Source of the DNA: JACDBZ01 sp038233215
GTDB lineage: Bacteria; Chloroflexota; Limnocylindria; QHBO01
Reading direction: 5' to 3'
Assembly: GCA_038233215.1 (NCBI GenBank)
Contig: JBBSML010000014.1
Coordinates: 1 to 64,000, forward strand
Length of the DNA: 64,000 nucleotides
Shown: positions 16,825 to 25,014 of the stretch, piece after piece
Numbering within the stretch: position 1 is the first letter of the stretch
Layout: each line of letters starts with the position of its first letter
Program-made: the position numbers and the translations under genes
The notes under the pieces: model-generated
Told to the model about the DNA's origin: nothing
Seen by the model: only the letters and a program-made list of their open reading frames with translations
Databases searched by the model: none

Positions 16825-17247
16825 GTGGCGTCAGGTCTGATCATCTCCTCAGCGTTGGCACAACAGATGGTCGAACATGCTCGCTCGGAGCTGCCGAACG
16901 AGGCGTGCGGACTGCTCGCCGGTTCCCTCAGCGAGGCCCGCGCATCCGTATTCCATGCGACACGCAATGCCGAGGCCAGCCCCCTCCGGTACAACGTCCA
17001 TCCGGATGACCTTGTCCGCGTGATTCTCGCAATCGAGGACGGTGGTGAGGACCTGGTCGCGATCTTCCACTCGCATACCCGTTCTCCGGCCGTGCCTTCG
17101 GCGACCGATCGCCGCACCGCGCAATACCCCGACGCCTTCTACGTGCTGGCCACGCTCGCGGATCCCGCGGCCGCCGTCAGCGACTCACTTCGCGCCTGGC
17201 GCATCTTAGATGGTGAGAGTACCGAGGTCCCGATTCGGATCGGGTGA
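16825..17247 (+). CDS. Mec-type JAMM/MPN+ metalloprotease
   Basis: A 140-residue JAB1/MPN+ protease. The zinc motif is complete: Glu in PNEACGLLAG, then HSHTRSPAVPSATD (H-x-H-x7-S-x2-D form). In M. tuberculosis, Mec cleaves the CysO-cysteine adduct made by CysM and releases cysteine. Here it may also remove the Ser-Arg tail of the carrier. The GTG start lies 61 bases after cysM; the gap has no obvious terminator, so it probably belongs to the same operon. Followed by 117 bases without a recognisable gene. Confidence 0.9.
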   Translation: MASGLIISSALAQQMVEHARSELPNEACGLLAGSLSEARASVFHATRNAEASPLRYNVHPDDLVRVILAIEDGGEDLVAIFHSHTRSPAVPSATDRRTAQYPDAFYVLATLADPAAAVSDSLRAWRILDGESTEVPIRIG

Positions 17248-17352
17248 CTCAGCAGTCCAGGATCTGATCCGACACGACGTTCGGCACCATTGCATCGACG
17301 GTGGCGTTCCGCATGAGGCCCGCAGCGTGCGGCCGGCAACGGTTCCATCGGC

Positions 17353-17358
17353 TACGCT
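17353..17358 (+). promoter_or_regulatory. -10 hexamer TACGCT, leaderless start
   Basis: TACGCT ends 6 bases before the ATG at 17365 and no Shine-Dalgarno sequence intervenes. It follows the TANNNT-N6-start pattern seen at many transcription-unit heads in this window. Confidence 0.5.
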
Positions 17359-17364
17359 TCACGC

Positions 17365-18489
17365 ATGTCCACCGCCGTCGCATTCGATTCATCGATCCAC
17401 CGCGAGCGCCTCTCGCGCGCTGCCGGGGCCGCCTCGGACCGCAGCGTCGACGCACTCCTGATCACGCCATCACCGGACTACATCTACCTGCTCGGGTATC
17501 GGGCTCCCGTGCTCGAGCGGCTGACGTGCCTCATCGTCCCGGCCGATGGCGCGCCGGCTCTCGTGCTGCCGCGCCTCGAGGAGCCCCTTGCGCGTCATGA
17601 GCTCGGTGACCTGGTGGACGAGATCACTCTTGTGCCATGGGACGAGACGGACGACCCGATTCGCCTCGTGCAGACCATCGTCGCGGGCGCGCGACGCGTG
17701 GCCGTGCAGGACCAGATGTGGGCGCGCTTCGCCCTTCGCCTGCGAGCGGCGCTCGATCCCACCGAAGTGGTCGAGGCGGGGCCGACGATGAGCGCGCTGC
17801 GCCGAGTCAAGAGTCCCGAGGAGATCGGGCGCCTCCGTGCAGCAGGCGCCGCGGCTGACGCCGCCATGAGCGCCATTCTGGGAGAGCGGCTCAGCGGACG
17901 CACGGAGGCCGCGGTCAGCGGCCATGTCCGGGAGCTGTTGATCGAGGCTGGGCATGACGACGCGGGCTTCGCGATCGTCGCCTCCGGTCCCAATTCGGCC
18001 AGTCCGCACCATGAGGCGGGTGGCCGGGTGATCGAGGCGGGGGATGCCATCGTGCTCGACATCGGCGGGACTCGAGCGGGGTATGCGAGCGATACGAGCC
18101 GAACGGCATTCGTCGGGAGGCCGGAGCCGGAGTTCGCGGCGCTGCACGCGGTGCTCCGCGAAGCTCAGGCTGCAGGCTGTGATGCTGTTCGGCCAGGCGT
18201 GCCGTGCAGCGAGATCGATGCCGTGGCGCGTCGCATCATCGACGAGGCCGGCTACGGCGACCTGTTCATCCATCGCACCGGCCACGGGATCGGCATGGAG
18301 GTGCATGAGGAGCCCTACATCGTCGCCTCCAATCCGGAGCTGCTCCAGGAAGGTCATGCCTTCAGCGTCGAGCCGGGGATCTACCTGCGGGACCGATGGG
18401 GCGCTCGGATCGAGGACATCGTCGTCTGCACCGATGCGGGCGGCGAGCGCCTCAATACAACGTCGACGGAGCTCTACATCGTCGAGTAG
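17365..18489 (+). CDS. M24 Xaa-Pro peptidase
   Basis: A 374-residue creatinase/prolidase-type peptidase. Residues 1-130 are the creatinase N-terminal domain; the pita-bread catalytic domain follows. Metal ligands are visible: Asp in VLDIGGTRAGYASDTSRT fragments, His in HRTGHGIGMEVHEEPY, Glu in FSVEPGIYLRD and Glu in ARIEDIVV. It cleaves X-Pro dipeptides or N-terminal X-Pro bonds in the cytoplasm. The ATG is the first in frame after a TACGCT hexamer. Convergent with the MerR-like regulator, 9 bases away. Confidence 0.95.
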   Translation: MSTAVAFDSSIHRERLSRAAGAASDRSVDALLITPSPDYIYLLGYRAPVLERLTCLIVPADGAPALVLPRLEEPLARHELGDLVDEITLVPWDETDDPIRLVQTIVAGARRVAVQDQMWARFALRLRAALDPTEVVEAGPTMSALRRVKSPEEIGRLRAAGAAADAAMSAILGERLSGRTEAAVSGHVRELLIEAGHDDAGFAIVASGPNSASPHHEAGGRVIEAGDAIVLDIGGTRAGYASDTSRTAFVGRPEPEFAALHAVLREAQAAGCDAVRPGVPCSEIDAVARRIIDEAGYGDLFIHRTGHGIGMEVHEEPYIVASNPELLQEGHAFSVEPGIYLRDRWGARIEDIVVCTDAGGERLNTTSTELYIVE

Positions 18490-18498
18490 GCGGCGGTC

Positions 18499-19161
18499 TC
18501 AGCGGCTCTCGCGGTGTGAGCTCACAAGGGCAATCAGCACCTGGTCGATGGCTGCGTTTGCCTCGTGGAAGGCGGTGGTGACATCGGCTACTTCTGCGGA
18601 TCGTCGTCGAAGATGCCCGGTGATGGCGTCGAGCACCGGCGAGCGAAAGAAGAGGAAGGCCTCGACCGTTTCGGCCAGTGAGAGGCCGGCGCCGGAGGCC
18701 TCGGACCCGTACAGGCCACCCATCTTCTCCGCTTCCTCGAGCAGGATCTGGCGTTCTGCCTTCTTCGACGCCGCGACGTACTCGATGACCAGCTGGAAGG
18801 TCCGTTGGCCCCAGCGCCGGAATTCGTCGCGTTGCTCGGCGGACAGGCGAGCCTGCCACGGTTGCCCCGAGTAGCCGGTGCGCTGCATGCGCCGATGCAG
18901 CTCGCCGGCCATCGTCTGGGTAGAGTCCGGCAGTCGCTCCATCCCGTATCGATGCCGGCGAGGCGCGTTGATCATGGTTTCGAGACTCGAGCGAAGAAAA
19001 CGCCGATGCCCGCCGGGCGTCTGGTAGCTCTGCACCTTCCCGGTATCGGCCCAGCGTCTGAGCGTGTCCGGACCGACGCCCACGAGTCGCGATGCAGCAC
19101 CGAGTGGCAGCCATGGGTCGTCGGGATCGTGGGTCGGCTGGGCCGAGTGGGGCGTGGGCAC
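18499..19161 (-). CDS. MerR/BldC-like HTH regulator with helical C-terminal domain
   Basis: A 220-residue protein from a GTG at 19161 with a GGAGG site 11-12 bases upstream; a longer frame to 19314 lacks any site. Residues about 18-65 form an excisionase/MerR-type helix-turn-helix (PLGAASRLVGVGPDTLRRWA, then the wing TPGGHRRFLRS), which binds DNA and selects promoters. The remaining 150 residues are predicted all-helical, with FQLVIEYVAASKKAERQ and a C-terminal helix resembling the RsbRD/globin-like sensor region seen in stress regulators. No cofactor ligand can be assigned. Regulated genes unknown. Confidence 0.8.
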   Translation of the reverse strand: MPTPHSAQPTHDPDDPWLPLGAASRLVGVGPDTLRRWADTGKVQSYQTPGGHRRFLRSSLETMINAPRRHRYGMERLPDSTQTMAGELHRRMQRTGYSGQPWQARLSAEQRDEFRRWGQRTFQLVIEYVAASKKAERQILLEEAEKMGGLYGSEASGAGLSLAETVEAFLFFRSPVLDAITGHLRRRSAEVADVTTAFHEANAAIDQVLIALVSSHRESR

Positions 19162-19282
19162 GCGGTCTCGAAACCTCCGAAATCTATGTCTATGCCGCGC
19201 CGTACTGTAGCCGCCCTCTCTCGGCCGCGTCAATGGCCGAACGCCCCTCTGAACGCCGCTCAGCGGCGGCGCAAAGCATCGG

Positions 19283-20710
19283 TCAATCCTGGAGATCGGA
19301 GGCGCGCATGGCACCCAGCTGGGCCCACAGATGAACGAGCGAGGTCATGCCGTCGCGGAGATTGCGCAGGCTCATCCACTCGTTCGGCGCGTGGAAGTTG
19401 CCGGTCGGATTGGCGAAGCCGACCATGAGCGTCTTCAGTCCAAGGTGCGCGTCGAGTGCCGCGACGACCGGCACGGACCCACCGGAGCGCTGAAAGAGCG
19501 GCGCCTTGCCGAAGCCTGCCTCGAGAGCTCGCGAAGCGGGACCGATGCCCGGATGGTCGAGCGGCGTGACGGCGGGCGCTCCGCCGTGGATGATCTTGAC
19601 CTCCACGCGCACGGTCGGCGGAGCGATCGAGGTGAGATGGGCCTGCATCTGCTTCTCAATCTCGCGGTAGTCCTGGTCCGGCACCAAGCGCGTCGAGATC
19701 TTCGCCGCGGCCCAGGCGGGAATGATCGTCTTCGCCCCGTCGCCGGTGTAGCCGCCCCAGATGCCGTTGATATCGAACGTGGGTCGCGCCGAGAGCCGCT
19801 CGAGGAGCGAGTGGCCTCGCTCGCCCTCCATCGGTGCCGGCACGCCGGTTTCCTCGGCCCAGGCGCGTTCGTCGAAGGGCAGGGCAGCGTAGGCAGCGTG
19901 CTCGTCATCGGTCAGATCGCGAACCGCGTCGTAGAAGCCGGGGACGGTCACGCGGCCGCCGGCATCGGTCAAGGAGGCGAGCATGCGCACGAGCACGTTT
20001 GCCGGGTTGTCGATCCCGCCCCCGTACTGCCCGGAGTGGACGTCCTGGCGCGGGCCGTGGACGCGGATCTCCCAGTACGCGATCCCGCGCAGCCCGTAGC
20101 CGATGGCGGGGGTCCCATCGTCGTCGAATGTGTCGCCGTCGCTCACCACGCAGACATCGGCGCGCAGCAGGTCCGCATGGTCGGCGATGAAGGCTTCAAC
20201 CGGCTCGGAGCCGACCTCCTCGTCACCCTCGAAAAAGAAGCGCAGGTTGACCGGGAGCCGATCCGCGGTCGCCATCCATGCCTCGACCGCCTTGAGGTGC
20301 ATGAAGAGCTGGCCCTTGTCGTCGCCGGAGCCGCGGGCGTAGACCCGTTCGTTCTCGTGACGCGGTTCGAACGGCGGGCGGACCCACTCGTCGAGCGGGT
20401 CGGCTGGCTGCACGTCGTAATGGCAGTAGATGAGGACCGTTGGAGCGTCCTCGCCGGCGTGCGTCCATTCCGCGGTGACGATCGGATGTGCGCTGGTCTC
20501 ATGGATCGTCGCTCGCTCGATACCCATGCGCGTCAGCTCGTCGACGATCCACTCTGCGGCTCGGCGAACCTCGTCATTTCGTGAGGGATCGGCTGAGACG
20601 CTTTCGATCCGAAGAAACTCGTCGAGCTGCGCGAGGTGTTCGGCGTCGTGCTCGCGAAGGAAGGCGACAGCGGCGTCGGCGGCCGCGGCGGTATCGGTCT
20701 GGCTCATCAT
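19283..20710 (-). CDS. M20 family dipeptidase
   Basis: A 475-residue M20 metallopeptidase of the CNDP/PepV-like dipeptidase type. Metal ligands: His in LIYCHYDVQPADP, Asp in RGSGDDKGQL, Glu pair in FFFEGDEEVGSEP, Asp in VCVVSDGDTF, and His in NPTGNFHAPNEW. The lid domain occupies about 200-330. The reading frame extends far upstream, but a TACCAT hexamer 6 bases before the ATG at 20710 marks the likely start. Cytoplasmic; substrate range is unknown. Confidence 0.94.
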   Translation of the reverse strand: MMSQTDTAAAADAAVAFLREHDAEHLAQLDEFLRIESVSADPSRNDEVRRAAEWIVDELTRMGIERATIHETSAHPIVTAEWTHAGEDAPTVLIYCHYDVQPADPLDEWVRPPFEPRHENERVYARGSGDDKGQLFMHLKAVEAWMATADRLPVNLRFFFEGDEEVGSEPVEAFIADHADLLRADVCVVSDGDTFDDDGTPAIGYGLRGIAYWEIRVHGPRQDVHSGQYGGGIDNPANVLVRMLASLTDAGGRVTVPGFYDAVRDLTDDEHAAYAALPFDERAWAEETGVPAPMEGERGHSLLERLSARPTFDINGIWGGYTGDGAKTIIPAWAAAKISTRLVPDQDYREIEKQMQAHLTSIAPPTVRVEVKIIHGGAPAVTPLDHPGIGPASRALEAGFGKAPLFQRSGGSVPVVAALDAHLGLKTLMVGFANPTGNFHAPNEWMSLRNLRDGMTSLVHLWAQLGAMRASDLQD

Positions 20711-20716
20711 GCGGCC

Positions 20717-20722
20717 ATGGTA
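20717..20722 (-). promoter_or_regulatory. -10 hexamer TACCAT, leaderless start
   Basis: On the minus strand TACCAT ends 6 bases before the ATG at 20710. It decides the start of the M20 peptidase, whose frame is otherwise open for another 230 bases. Confidence 0.5.
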
Positions 20723-20834
20723 GACGGATGTGGCCGAGGGCAACTCATGTTGGTCCGCGAGCGTCTCCCGGCCACCAACCCAGTTCGGAGGTTGATGATG
20801 CGCACGTTTCTCGCCCGCGGCCTGGCGCACGTCC

Positions 20835-21107
20835 CTAGCTGAACAGGCCGAAGACGAAGCCCAGGAAGAGCGCGAATGCGACCGCGGGAACGAGGCTGCC
20901 GATACGCAGGAATGGCGGCCAACCAGGGCCGCCGGTGAACGCATAGGCTGGGATCGAGAGCGGGAAGAGTACGACGGCGATCGACCATCCGACGCGTGCG
21001 CGGGTGCTCAGGTCGGGCCGCTCCTGTATGTCCAGCCAGTAGGCGGCGACCATCAGGAAGCCGCCGACCGCGAAAACTGCGAAGAGGGTCCAGATGAAGG
21101 GAAGCAT
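20835..21107 (-). CDS. small three-helix membrane protein
   Basis: A 90-residue hydrophobic protein with three predicted membrane segments: FIWTLFAVFAVGGFLMVAAY near the start, GWSIAVVLFPLSIPAYAF in the middle and VPAVAFALFLGFVFGLF at the end. The short basic and acidic loops fit a plasma-membrane protein. A TAGGAT hexamer ends 9 bases before the ATG. It lies between the M20 peptidase and the MFS-cNBD gene on the same strand, 34 bases from the latter. No family recognised. Confidence 0.75.
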   Translation of the reverse strand: MLPFIWTLFAVFAVGGFLMVAAYWLDIQERPDLSTRARVGWSIAVVLFPLSIPAYAFTGGPGWPPFLRIGSLVPAVAFALFLGFVFGLFS

Positions 21108-21141
21108 GTTCGAGCGATCCTAGCGTTAGGCCGCGTGCATC

Positions 21142-22791
21142 TCAAAAGTCGGATTCGCGCGGTTCCTGAGCGACCCGATGGGCGGCCAGCCGGCCGTCGG
21201 CGGTCGTCATGGCGGCCGTCGCAGATAGTCGGCTGCCTCCGATGGCGGCGAGGAATTCGTCGCGGTGCATGGCGAGGGTGCGCAGTGGCGAGATGGCCGT
21301 TACGGTCGCGGTGCGAGGAATGTCGCGCAGCAGCGCAATCTCGCCGAAGCCCTCGCCAGGGCCGAGCGTGGCGCGGGCCTGACCCCCAACCGATACAGAT
21401 ACTGTGCCGTCGACGATGACGTGGAACAGGTCACCGGCTTCTCCTTCCGCCATGACAACGTCGCCCTGCCCAAATCTGTGCTCGGAAACGTGTGTCGCCA
21501 GGAGCTCGATCGTGGCCAGCGGAAGCGGCGCAAAGATCGGATTGCGACGCAGAAGGTCGGACTCGGCGCCCGGGACCGGAAGATCCGCATCGAGGCGCGC
21601 CAGGGGAATCGCGTACAGGCAGGCAAGTGCCGTCAGGCCAACGCCGAGAGCACCGAGGGAACCGAGCACTCCAAGCCATTCGACGAGCAACGGCGCCGCA
21701 ATGGACCCCAGTCCGATACCGGCGTAGACGGTTAGTTCCAGCGCCCCGATCGCCCGTCCGACGAACCGCGGGCGGAAGGCGCGAGGCATGAGGGTGTACA
21801 GCGAAACATCCTCCAGCGCGTTGCCAACGCCCACGACGAACATGGCCCCGTACGCGACGACCGGATCGGGTACCAACGCCAGGACGGCGAGCGGAAGTCC
21901 CCAGAGAAACAAGCCTGACAGGAATCCGCGCGCCAGCCGGCGAACCGAAAGCGCCGTCCCCGCGATCACGCCACCGAGCAGCCCACCCATGCCCATCGCT
22001 GCCGTCAGCCAGCCGACCGCGGCCTCTCCGAGGAGGAGGACGTCGAGTGCCAGCACGACCGTGAGCACGGTCAGCGAACCACGCACGAACGTCTGGGCGA
22101 AGACGAGTACCGCGACCCCGGCCGGAGGCGCCAGGCGCGCCAGGTCCGTGGCGCCCATCGCCATGGCAGCCACCGGCGCATGCTTGCCAATGGCGGGATC
22201 GTGGATGCCCCGCGCGGGTACCTCCAGGCGCCAGATCAACCCCAGGCCCAGCATCACCATGGCTGCCGCCCCGGCAATCGCAGCAGGCACGCCGAGCAGC
22301 CCAAGAGTGGCACCGGCAATGACAGGACCCAGCAGCGTCCCCGCGTTTTCGGCCATGGCGGCCACGACGTTCGCCGCCGTCAGCTCGCCCGGCGTGCGGG
22401 CCAGCCACGGCAGCACGCTCGCCTGGATCGGGCGGTACGCGCCAGCCAACCACGATCCAACGACCCCGGCACCGATGACAAACACGACCGGTGCGCCGAT
22501 GGCGGACCCGCCGGCCGCCATACCAAGGAGCACTGCGCGGGCGGCAACGGTCACTCGCAGCACGCTGTCGGGCGCGAACCGGTCCGTCGCACCGACGATC
22601 GCCGGCGTGACCACCATCGCGGGAAGCGTGCGGGCGACGCCGTACAGGGCAACGAGTGGCGCGCCGCCTTCGTTATACGCGTAGACGAGCAGTGCGACGG
22701 ATCCTGCGAGCTCGCCGGCCAGCGACGCGAACCAGCCGGCTTCGATGCGGCGACAGTCCGCCACGCGGAGGACGTCCCTGATCGCTCCCAT
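21142..22791 (-). CDS. MFS transporter with C-terminal cyclic-nucleotide-binding domain (second copy)
   Basis: A 549-residue protein with the same architecture as the one at 1805: an MFS permease (residues 1 to about 410) fused to a cNMP-binding domain (about 420-535) with the cassette FGEIALLRDIPRTATVTA, so the key Glu and Arg are kept. Sequence identity between the two permease parts looks low by eye, so they are old paralogues or independent fusions. An acidic-poor C-terminal tail (about 20 residues) follows. A TAACCT hexamer sits 7 bases before the ATG. The transported substrate is unknown. Confidence 0.9.
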   Translation of the reverse strand: MGAIRDVLRVADCRRIEAGWFASLAGELAGSVALLVYAYNEGGAPLVALYGVARTLPAMVVTPAIVGATDRFAPDSVLRVTVAARAVLLGMAAGGSAIGAPVVFVIGAGVVGSWLAGAYRPIQASVLPWLARTPGELTAANVVAAMAENAGTLLGPVIAGATLGLLGVPAAIAGAAAMVMLGLGLIWRLEVPARGIHDPAIGKHAPVAAMAMGATDLARLAPPAGVAVLVFAQTFVRGSLTVLTVVLALDVLLLGEAAVGWLTAAMGMGGLLGGVIAGTALSVRRLARGFLSGLFLWGLPLAVLALVPDPVVAYGAMFVVGVGNALEDVSLYTLMPRAFRPRFVGRAIGALELTVYAGIGLGSIAAPLLVEWLGVLGSLGALGVGLTALACLYAIPLARLDADLPVPGAESDLLRRNPIFAPLPLATIELLATHVSEHRFGQGDVVMAEGEAGDLFHVIVDGTVSVSVGGQARATLGPGEGFGEIALLRDIPRTATVTAISPLRTLAMHRDEFLAAIGGSRLSATAAMTTADGRLAAHRVAQEPRESDF

Positions 22792-22801
22792 AAGCGCGAG
22801 G

Positions 22802-23554
22802 TTACTTCCGCGCGTCTGTCCTGCGACGCTCGATATCGTCCTTGCCGTTGAGCATGTCAGTCAGGAATCCGAGCGGACGGCGGCGCGGCAGGGTCGGCTC
22901 GTGGTCGGGGAGGAGAGCCGCGACCGCCGCGCGCATGCGGGCATCGAGGTCGGCTCGCGCCTCGCGGCCGCGGACCGCATCGGTCTGAAGCGGTGCGCCG
23001 AACCGGACCTCGATTCGGCGCCGGAACCATAGCTCGGTCGGACCCACGATGGCGCACGGCACGACCGGGACACCCGAGGAAGCGGCAAAGCCCGCTGCCC
23101 CCTCCTCGAAGTTCAGAAGCTCAGCCTCTCGGAAACCGACGCGCCCCTCGGCGAAGATGCCGAGCACGCCATCGGCCTCGAAGACGCGTCGCACCGCACG
23201 AACCGCACTGGTGAGGGTTGTTCGATCCGGGTCGTACGGGATGACGCCGCCGAAGAAGGCCATCACGCGATTCTTGAAGCCGCGGCTGAAGTCCGCCTCC
23301 TTCGGACCGAACCAGGTGATCCGCGGCTCGAGCGGTATGACCGAGAGGACCAGCAATGGGTCGAAGCCGTTGTGGTGATTGGCGACCAGCTGAAACGGCG
23401 GCGACGGCCAATGGTCTGTCCCGCTGACGCGCACCTCGAACAGGGTCCGCACGACCGTCCGATTGACCCACCACATGAGCCGATAGCGCGGCGTGACGGC
23501 GACGCTCAGTTCGCGCGGTCCTGTCCGCCTTGCGCGATTGAGTGGAACAGTCAC
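22802..23554 (-). CDS. 1-acyl-sn-glycerol-3-phosphate acyltransferase-like protein (PlsC family)
   Basis: A 250-residue PlsC/AGPAT acyltransferase. The catalytic block is NHHNGFDPLL (H-x4-D), followed by the substrate-binding FAEGRVGFREAE, which replaces the usual FPEGTRS, and VVPCAIVGPTELW. It esterifies lysophosphatidic acid or a related lipid at the inner membrane face; the altered second block makes the exact acceptor uncertain. The GTG start at 23554 overlaps the upstream MFS stop (GTGA) and has a GAGGAG site 5-8 bases upstream. The frame continues upstream without a start of better quality. Confidence 0.88.
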   Translation of the reverse strand: MTVPLNRARRTGPRELSVAVTPRYRLMWWVNRTVVRTLFEVRVSGTDHWPSPPFQLVANHHNGFDPLLVLSVIPLEPRITWFGPKEADFSRGFKNRVMAFFGGVIPYDPDRTTLTSAVRAVRRVFEADGVLGIFAEGRVGFREAELLNFEEGAAGFAASSGVPVVPCAIVGPTELWFRRRIEVRFGAPLQTDAVRGREARADLDARMRAAVAALLPDHEPTLPRRRPLGFLTDMLNGKDDIERRRTDARK

Positions 23555-24822
23555 GCATCCTCCTCGCGTCGACGGGGATCGACGCGCGTGAGCGCCAGGG
23601 CGGAGACCGCAACGAAACCGGCGGCCACGCCCATTGCCACCCTCGGGCCGGCGGCGTCGCCGAATCCTGCCGCGACCAGATCCTGGACGGGTCCGGCCAC
23701 GATGATGAAGACCGGTCCCGCCATGGCGGTCCCGGCATTCAGGATCCCCATGTACCTGCCTGCCGTGTGCTTGGGAATCACGTCGGCCATGAGCGCCCAA
23801 TCGGCGGACAGGAAGGTTCCCATCCCGATCCCGAAGGGAATCCACGAGGCGATTGCCAGCTCCGGGGTCGGCGCCACGGCGACGCCAAACAGGCCGATTC
23901 CGGCAATGATGGCAGCTGCCCAGATCACTGGCCGGCGGCCGAAGCGGTCGGAGAGCCGGCCGCCCGGGATGGCGGCGATCGCCGTCGAGACGCCCACGAT
24001 GGCGACGGCCAGGAAGACGGTGGCATCCGCATCGGCGTCGCTCAAGCCGTGCGAGCGGCGGAAATAGCCGACGGCGATCAGCGTCGCGTTGTAGGCGCCC
24101 AGGAAGAGCAGCCGCACGAGCAGCAGCCACAGCACATCGCGTTGCTGGAGGATGTCGCGTCCCCACGCCGAGAACGCGATCTGCCGCCAAGAACGCGTCC
24201 GTGGGGGTGCCGCGCGGCCCTCATCGACGGTGGCTATCAGCACGACCATGGTGATGACCTCGACCACGCCGAGCGCGAGGATCCCCAGCGGGACGTTGTC
24301 CAGGATCCCGCCCAGCGTGGCGATGCCGACGCCGGCGATGGTCCCCAACGTGAGCATCAGTCCCATCAGGCCGCTGGCCGTGCCGACCTGCTGAGCAGGA
24401 ACGAGGTCCGGGACATATCCCTGGAATGGGCCCTGGGCGAAGTTCGAGCTGACCTGGAGCAGGAAGTAGAAGGCGACCAGCGACACGAAATCGTTGTTGA
24501 AGGCGATGCCTGCCAGGAACACCACGTCGAGCAGGCTGCCGATGACGATGTACGGCTTGCGGCGACCCCAGCGGGTCACCGTGTAGTCGCTGATGACCCC
24601 GATGGTCGGCTGGATGATGATTGGCGCGATCGCTCCGGCGATCATGGTGATCGCCAGCAGCGTGCCCTGGGCGTCGCGGCTCAGGTCATCCAGCCGGCCC
24701 GGGATGATCGTGATGTTCAGTCCGCCCCAGATCGTCTGGATGCCGAACCAGTAAATCGACAGCGTGACGAGCTGCGAGAGCGGCAGCCGCATGCGGGTGT
24801 GCTCGGGACCCGTGCTGGTCAT
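23551..24822 (-). CDS. MFS transporter, sugar/GPH-like
   Basis: A 423-residue, roughly 12-helix MFS permease. The N-terminal half has IYWFGIQTIWGGLNITIIP and the loop ISDYTVTRWGRRKPYI, whose RWGRRKPY form is typical of sucrose/SLC45 and GPH-type sugar carriers. The central loop has GGRLSDRFGRRPV. The start ATG at 24822 has a GCAGGA site 7 bases upstream; the frame upstream to 25218 is not protein-like. Followed by the PlsC-like gene with a 4-base overlap. The substrate is probably a glycoside or drug-like compound, at low confidence. Confidence 0.85.
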   Translation of the reverse strand: MTSTGPEHTRMRLPLSQLVTLSIYWFGIQTIWGGLNITIIPGRLDDLSRDAQGTLLAITMIAGAIAPIIIQPTIGVISDYTVTRWGRRKPYIVIGSLLDVVFLAGIAFNNDFVSLVAFYFLLQVSSNFAQGPFQGYVPDLVPAQQVGTASGLMGLMLTLGTIAGVGIATLGGILDNVPLGILALGVVEVITMVVLIATVDEGRAAPPRTRSWRQIAFSAWGRDILQQRDVLWLLLVRLLFLGAYNATLIAVGYFRRSHGLSDADADATVFLAVAIVGVSTAIAAIPGGRLSDRFGRRPVIWAAAIIAGIGLFGVAVAPTPELAIASWIPFGIGMGTFLSADWALMADVIPKHTAGRYMGILNAGTAMAGPVFIIVAGPVQDLVAAGFGDAAGPRVAMGVAAGFVAVSALALTRVDPRRREEDA

Positions 24823-25002
24823 CGGTCCATCCTGCACCGTTGGCACCTCTTTGGCGAGCCCATTTTTCGGCTCGGACGCTAGGCTCACGGTTCCATGTCG
24901 AGCAACACGGCCGAGGACCGGCTGCACGGTCGCGGTCGCCGTGGCCTGGTCCCGCCTCTTCCCCCTGCTGCGGCGGCTCGACCGCTTCCCTGACCCAGAG
25001 GA

Positions 25003-25008
25003 TAGAAT
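25003..25008 (+). promoter_or_regulatory. -10 hexamer TAGAAT, leaderless start of lgt
   Basis: TAGAAT ends exactly 6 bases before the GTG at 25015, with no Shine-Dalgarno sequence between. It is one of the closest matches to the TATAAT consensus in the series. Confidence 0.55.
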
Positions 25009-25014
25009 CCCCGG

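Noticed and set aside
17248..17364. Minus-strand C-terminal-like fragment in the gap before the M24 peptidase
   Set aside because: Too short, no start codon in a sensible position, and no similarity I can name.
20800..20842. 14-codon plus-strand frame with a GGAGG-like site
   Set aside because: Very short, reads into the opposite-strand membrane gene, and shows no coding support.
23542..24882. 446-codon plus-strand frame opposite the sugar-type MFS
   Set aside because: Hydrophilic, low-complexity antisense composition; the minus-strand frame has clear MFS helices.
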